58,766 nucleotides of DNA from Bacteroidales bacterium (GTDB lineage Bacteria; Bacteroidota; Bacteroidia; Bacteroidales; Bacteroidaceae): NCBI GenBank assembly GCA_012517855.1, contig JAAYUD010000071.1, positions 1 to 58,766 on the forward strand, in the 5' to 3' direction. The first letter of the stretch is position 1. The number at the start of each line of letters is the position of its first letter. The notes beneath the pieces are model-generated. The model was given only the letters and a program-made list of their open reading frames with translations, did not search any database and was not told where the DNA came from. The translations under genes and the position numbers were made by a program. Below are positions 55,789-58,766 of this stretch, one piece after another.

Positions 55789-55799
55789 TAATGATGGGG

Positions 55800-55820
55800 T
55801 AGTGATGTTATCACTATTTT
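55800..55820 (+). terminator. Terminator between convergent genes
   Basis: TAGTGAT (55800-55806), loop GTT, ATCACTA (55810-55816), then TTTT. It overlaps the stop codon of the minus-strand lipoprotein gene. Confidence 0.55.
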
Positions 55821-56659
55821 ATGTCGGTCTGTTTTAAGTGCAGCGAGTCGTATTTCTGTTTTTTCAGTACAAACTTTATTTTGACGTTGGCGTCGTCTAT
55901 TGATGCTTTCAGCTTCTGAATAGATGTGAGCACGCCCGTCAGTAGGTATATCTGCTTCAAGGCTTGCCGGTCCGATGCAAGCATGGTCGTGGCATATCTT
56001 GAACCTCCCAAAAATTCTACTCGTATATTCTTATTGCAGTTGGCATACAAGAAATTGATGACTCCACCGTCTGCGCCATAATGAAAATCCGCCTGCTCAA
56101 ACTTCTCGTTCGAATAGTTGTCTTTGTATACGTTGTCCGATGTCGGGGTCTGTGCGTAAGTACCGTCGGGCGCCATTACTTTGATACAGCGGTGGTTGAT
56201 ATACTTGCTACCATGATAAATGGACGTTACTGTCATAATGCCCAGCTCGTTCACCTGAAAACGTAGAAAACTGCGGCGCAGGTTGCGCTCTACGGTTTGG
56301 GTGCGCCAGAAATAGTTGCCTATTGTTTGATATTTTTTGTCTTTCTCAAAAGTATATTGCCCCTTTATAGCATCCAGCTCCTGTTGCTTGCTCTCTAGCA
56401 TGGACGACAGATAGCGCAGGTTGTGCTGTTGTTCTTTCAGTACTACAATACATAGCAGATCTTGTCCCGCTTTGCGCAGTTTGAATTCTTCCGGATAGAG
56501 TTTGTTCAGACTGTCTATCTCGAGTTTGGCAGTATTGAAATCTTCACGCCCCAGAGCTGCACGGGCAGATTCGAGCCGTGTTTCGGCTTTCTCTTTCTTC
56601 GAACCGCTACAAGAGACAATCAGAATAAGAATATTAAATAGTATAATAATTTTCTTCAT
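55814..56659 (-). CDS. Conserved lipoprotein of unknown function
   Basis: Lipoprotein of 281 residues (lipobox IVSC, Cys17). A helical coiled segment (about 23-105, TRLESARAALGREDFNTAKLE and SMLESKQQELDAIKG) is followed by a beta-rich domain (about 120-225) with IMTVTSIYHGSKYINHRCIKV and a C-terminal helix-strand pair. I recognise the type as common in Bacteroidales but cannot name a function. It lies between, and is convergent with, the TPR gene and divergent from the tRNA nucleotidyltransferase gene, with overlapping promoters in 80 bp. Confidence 0.6.
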   Translation of the reverse strand: MKKIIILFNILILIVSCSGSKKEKAETRLESARAALGREDFNTAKLEIDSLNKLYPEEFKLRKAGQDLLCIVVLKEQQHNLRYLSSMLESKQQELDAIKGQYTFEKDKKYQTIGNYFWRTQTVERNLRRSFLRFQVNELGIMTVTSIYHGSKYINHRCIKVMAPDGTYAQTPTSDNVYKDNYSNEKFEQADFHYGADGGVINFLYANCNKNIRVEFLGGSRYATTMLASDRQALKQIYLLTGVLTSIQKLKASIDDANVKIKFVLKKQKYDSLHLKQTDIK

Positions 56660-56680
56660 CGCTTGTTCCTTTATTACTCA

Positions 56681-56688
56681 CAAAATTA
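56681..56688 (-). promoter_or_regulatory. -7 box for the lipoprotein gene
   Basis: Reads TAATTTTG on the minus strand, 22 bp before the start at 56659. It lies next to the plus-strand box at 56702, so the two promoters overlap. Confidence 0.35.
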
Positions 56689-56701
56689 CGAATTAATTCT
56701 G

Positions 56702-56709
56702 TATCTTTG
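56702..56709 (+). promoter_or_regulatory. -7 promoter box for the tRNA nucleotidyltransferase gene
   Basis: TATCTTTG, 30 bp before the ATG at 56739. No clear -33 element. Confidence 0.45.
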
Positions 56710-56738
56710 CACACTCGAAAGAGAATAATAGTAATTTC

Positions 56739-58172
56739 ATGATAAATTTGAACGAGAAGGAATTGAGAGATTGTTTCGCAGCTCCTATATTTGGAGAAAT
56801 TTCGGCTGCGGCAGACGAATGGGGACTAGAGTGCTATGTCGTCGGTGGATATGTTCGCGATCTCTTCTTACAACGTCCTTCAAATGATATAGATATAGTA
56901 GTGGTGGGCAGCGGCATCGATATGGCTCATGCTCTTAAAAGACGCTTGGGCAGACAAGCCAATGTGGCTGTATTCAAGAATTTCGGTACCGCTCAACTCA
57001 AATACAAAGACTTCGAGATAGAGTTTGTCGGGGCTCGCAAAGAGTCCTATCGGCTCGATTCGCGCAAGCCTATTGTCGAAGACGGCACTCTCGAAGACGA
57101 TCAGAACCGTCGAGACTTCACCATCAACACCTTGGCGGTATGTATGAACAAGGCTCGCTTCGGCAAATTGCTCGATCCCTTTGGCGGTATTGAAGATTTG
57201 CGTCGCAAGACCATTCGTACCCCGCTCGATCCCGATATAACTTTCAGCGACGACCCTCTGCGCATGATGCGTTGTGTGCGTTTTGCCACTCAGCTCAATT
57301 TCTTTATCGACGATGCTACTTTCGATTCGCTTTGCCGCCAGTGCGAGCGTATCAAGATTATCTCGGCCGAGCGTATTATCGACGAACTCAACAAGATTAT
57401 CTTGTCGCCTGTTCCGTCCAAAGGCTTTGTCGATTTGGAGCGCTGCGGTTTGCTCGAACTTATTTTTCCCGAACTCACAGCCCTCGAGGGGGTTGAAATG
57501 AAAAATGGGGTAGGGCATAAAGATAATTTTTACCATACGCTGCAAGTGCTCGATAATATCAGCAAGCATACCGATAACCTCTGGCTCCGTTGGTCGGCTT
57601 TGTTGCACGATGTAGGCAAGGCTCCCACCAAGATGTGGAGTCCTAAGAGCGGTTGGACTTTTCATAACCATAATTTTATGGGTGAGAAAATGGTTCCCAT
57701 TATCTTCGACCGTCTCAAGCTGCCGAAGAACGAAAAGATGAAATATGTCAAAAAGCTGGTTGGGCTTCACATGCGTCCCATTGTTATTGCCGACGAAGAA
57801 GTGACCGACTCTGCCGTACGCCGCTTACTCTTCGAAGCGGGCGACGATATAGACGATCTGATGACCCTTTGCGAAGCAGATATCACGTCCAAGAACAATG
57901 AGCGTCGCCAACGTTTTCTGAACAATTTTCAATTAGTGCGCCAGAAGTTGGTCGATTTGGAAGAGCGCGACCGTGTCCGCAATTTCCAGCCTCCCGTATC
58001 GGGCGAAGAAATTATGAAAATCTTTGGTTTGCCGCCATGCCGTGAAGTCGGTGCGCTGAAAAGCTCTATCAAAGACGCTATTCTCGATGGCATTATCCCC
58101 AACGAATACGAGCCTGCACGGCAATATATGCTCGAAAAGGCTCGTAAAATGGGATTGAAACCGGTAGAATAA
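56739..58172 (+). CDS. tRNA nucleotidyltransferase (CCA-adding type) with HD domain
   Basis: Adds or repairs the 3' CCA end of tRNAs. The nucleotidyltransferase core has GGYVRD (36-41) and the catalytic Asp50-Ile-Asp52; RRDFTIN and DDPLRMMRCVRFATQ are the RNA-binding motifs. An HD phosphohydrolase domain follows with His290-Asp291 in LHDVGKAPT, as in the bacterial CCA/HD enzymes. Length 477 is normal. It ends 184 bp before a long inverted repeat. Whether it does all three additions cannot be told from sequence. Confidence 0.92.
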   Translation: MINLNEKELRDCFAAPIFGEISAAADEWGLECYVVGGYVRDLFLQRPSNDIDIVVVGSGIDMAHALKRRLGRQANVAVFKNFGTAQLKYKDFEIEFVGARKESYRLDSRKPIVEDGTLEDDQNRRDFTINTLAVCMNKARFGKLLDPFGGIEDLRRKTIRTPLDPDITFSDDPLRMMRCVRFATQLNFFIDDATFDSLCRQCERIKIISAERIIDELNKIILSPVPSKGFVDLERCGLLELIFPELTALEGVEMKNGVGHKDNFYHTLQVLDNISKHTDNLWLRWSALLHDVGKAPTKMWSPKSGWTFHNHNFMGEKMVPIIFDRLKLPKNEKMKYVKKLVGLHMRPIVIADEEVTDSAVRRLLFEAGDDIDDLMTLCEADITSKNNERRQRFLNNFQLVRQKLVDLEERDRVRNFQPPVSGEEIMKIFGLPPCREVGALKSSIKDAILDGIIPNEYEPARQYMLEKARKMGLKPVE

Positions 58173-58520
58173 TTGCATTACTTCGTGCGTTACGTCACTT
58201 CGTACGCAGCCTTTCAAACTCGGGAATAGCATCGAAGCAGGGGCATTCTTTGCGTTCTATTCTTCATTTTCTGGGTGGTCAGAAAACGAAGCAAAAGAGC
58301 CACCGGCGCATCTTTACCAGTCTCATTCCATACCGATCTGAAGCCGTAAATCCATTAACGTTTCCGATAAGCGAGAGTAGAAGCCAAAGGACTTTGGCTT
58401 CTACTCTCGCTCATCGGCAACGTTTACAAATTTCAAGCTCTAAACCAATTATTTGTTAGCTATATTGTGGTGCGCCGGCAGTTCTTCTTGTTTCGTTCTT
58501 CTGTCTGCGCAGAAGAATGA
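58173..58520. other. Intergenic region with long inverted repeat
   Basis: No gene supported. Contains the 33-bp inverted repeat at 58357-58424. The 69-codon frame at 58250-58459 runs through the repeat and has no recognisable product. Confidence 0.6.
58357..58424. repeat. 33-bp imperfect inverted repeat, two-base loop
   Basis: Arms 58357-58389 and 58392-58424 with two mismatches; the inner 19 bp (GCGAGAGTAGAAGCCAAAG and its complement) are perfect and separated only by GA. No T run follows, so it is not a standard terminator. It lies between the tRNA nucleotidyltransferase gene and a truncated mobile-element gene. Confidence 0.8.
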
Positions 58521-58766
58521 AAACCTAATCCATGCGCATCTGCTCCCCACCGTGCCTCGTTCATCGCCACGTGCAACAGCACCAATTTCATGAGCGATCC
58601 CTCGGGTAACCGCCGTTTCCACGTGTTCGAAGTCACCAGCGTCGACATGAGTTATCAGGTAAACTACGAGCAGCTCTTCGCTCAAGTCATCCATCTGTAC
58701 GACACGGGCTTCAAATACTACTTCACGCCCGAAGAGCAGGAAGAACTCTCCGCCTACAACTACCAG
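58521..58766 (+). pseudogene. 5'-truncated VapE/VirE-like (virulence-associated E family) fragment
   Basis: The plus-strand frame is open from just after a TGA (58518-58520) to the window end (82 codons) and contains the family core: RASFIATCNSTNFM, DPSGNRRFHVFEV, then NYEQLFAQVIHLY and YYFTPEEQEEL. This belongs to the C-terminal part of the P-loop ATPase/primase-like VapE proteins carried by Bacteroidota integrative elements. The normal upstream Walker region is missing, and the similarity begins around 58548, so the gene is cut at its 5' side. It could continue beyond the window. Its base composition (GC-rich codons) differs from the neighbouring genes. Confidence 0.65.

Noticed and set aside
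58250-58459. 69-codon plus-strand frame
   Set aside because: Runs through both arms of the long inverted repeat and is not recognisable.

Overview
The window looks like a chromosomal segment of a Bacteroidales bacterium (phylum Bacteroidota). Evidence for this is SusC/SusD pairs, FecR/ECF sigma/TonB-transducer modules, many lipoproteins whose signal peptide ends in a lipobox Cys, a serine palmitoyltransferase (sphingolipid) gene, several DUF families confined to Bacteroidota, promoters of the TTTG-N19/20-TAnnTTTG type, and a near absence of Shine-Dalgarno sequences. Genus cannot be decided from the sequence alone. No rRNA, tRNA, intact insertion sequence or CRISPR array was seen.

Layout. 0.3-4.6 kb: a D,D-carboxypeptidase, a lipoprotein and a GH3 beta-glucosidase. 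5.0-6.8 kb: two uncharacterised lipoproteins. 7.0-11.3 kb: NAD(P)HX repair enzyme, DUF4831 protein, metallophosphoesterase and an overlapping chloramphenicol-acetyltransferase-like gene. 11.3-17.6 kb: a gene-poor leader with a possible small peptide gene, then a fimbria-like surface operon (OmpA/DUF3575 protein plus three related DUF6562/Mfa2-like lipoproteins). 17.9-21.6 kb: two membrane-anchored AraC regulators separated by 1.4 kb of gene-free DNA rich in palindromes. 22-24.3 kb: a serine palmitoyltransferase with an in-frame amber codon, divergent from a lipid kinase. 24.3-38.7 kb: a housekeeping block (aspS, coaX, lptC, CorC-like, PpiD/SurA-like, rlmN, DUF4837, pdxA, sigma-54 activator with an in-frame opal codon, lptE, a tetratricopeptide-like gene, secG, MFS transporter). 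38.8-39.5 kb: a gene-free stretch with 41/42-bp tandem repeats. 39.5-45.4 kb (minus strand): ECF sigma, FecR, TonB transducer, DUF4249 lipoprotein and a second ECF sigma. 45.5-54.7 kb (minus): a polysaccharide utilisation locus (SusC, SusD, GH30, surface glycan-binding lipoprotein) with a DUF6377 regulator upstream. 54.8-58.2 kb: TPR protein, lipoprotein, CCA-adding-type tRNA nucleotidyltransferase. 58.2 kb to the end: a long inverted repeat and a 5'-truncated VapE/VirE-like fragment that runs off the window.

How genes work together. The PUL order (SusC, SusD, GH30, surface binding protein) resembles the fungal beta-1,6-glucan locus known from Bacteroides thetaiotaomicron; the GH3 enzyme 40 kb away could finish the same substrate. 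The ECF/FecR/transducer module is a cell-surface signalling system. The spt and lipid kinase pair suggests sphingolipid head-group or lipid phosphate metabolism. LptC, LptE and SecG serve the envelope.

Most notable points: two conserved genes each broken by one nonsense codon while remaining in frame on both sides; a two-copy dispersed repeat (about 85 bp) at 0.1 and 20.2 kb, the second beside a large palindrome that forms the 3' end of an AraC gene; a 42-bp tandem array; and a small peptide ORF whose stop codon lies inside a terminator-like hairpin upstream of the fimbria-like operon.
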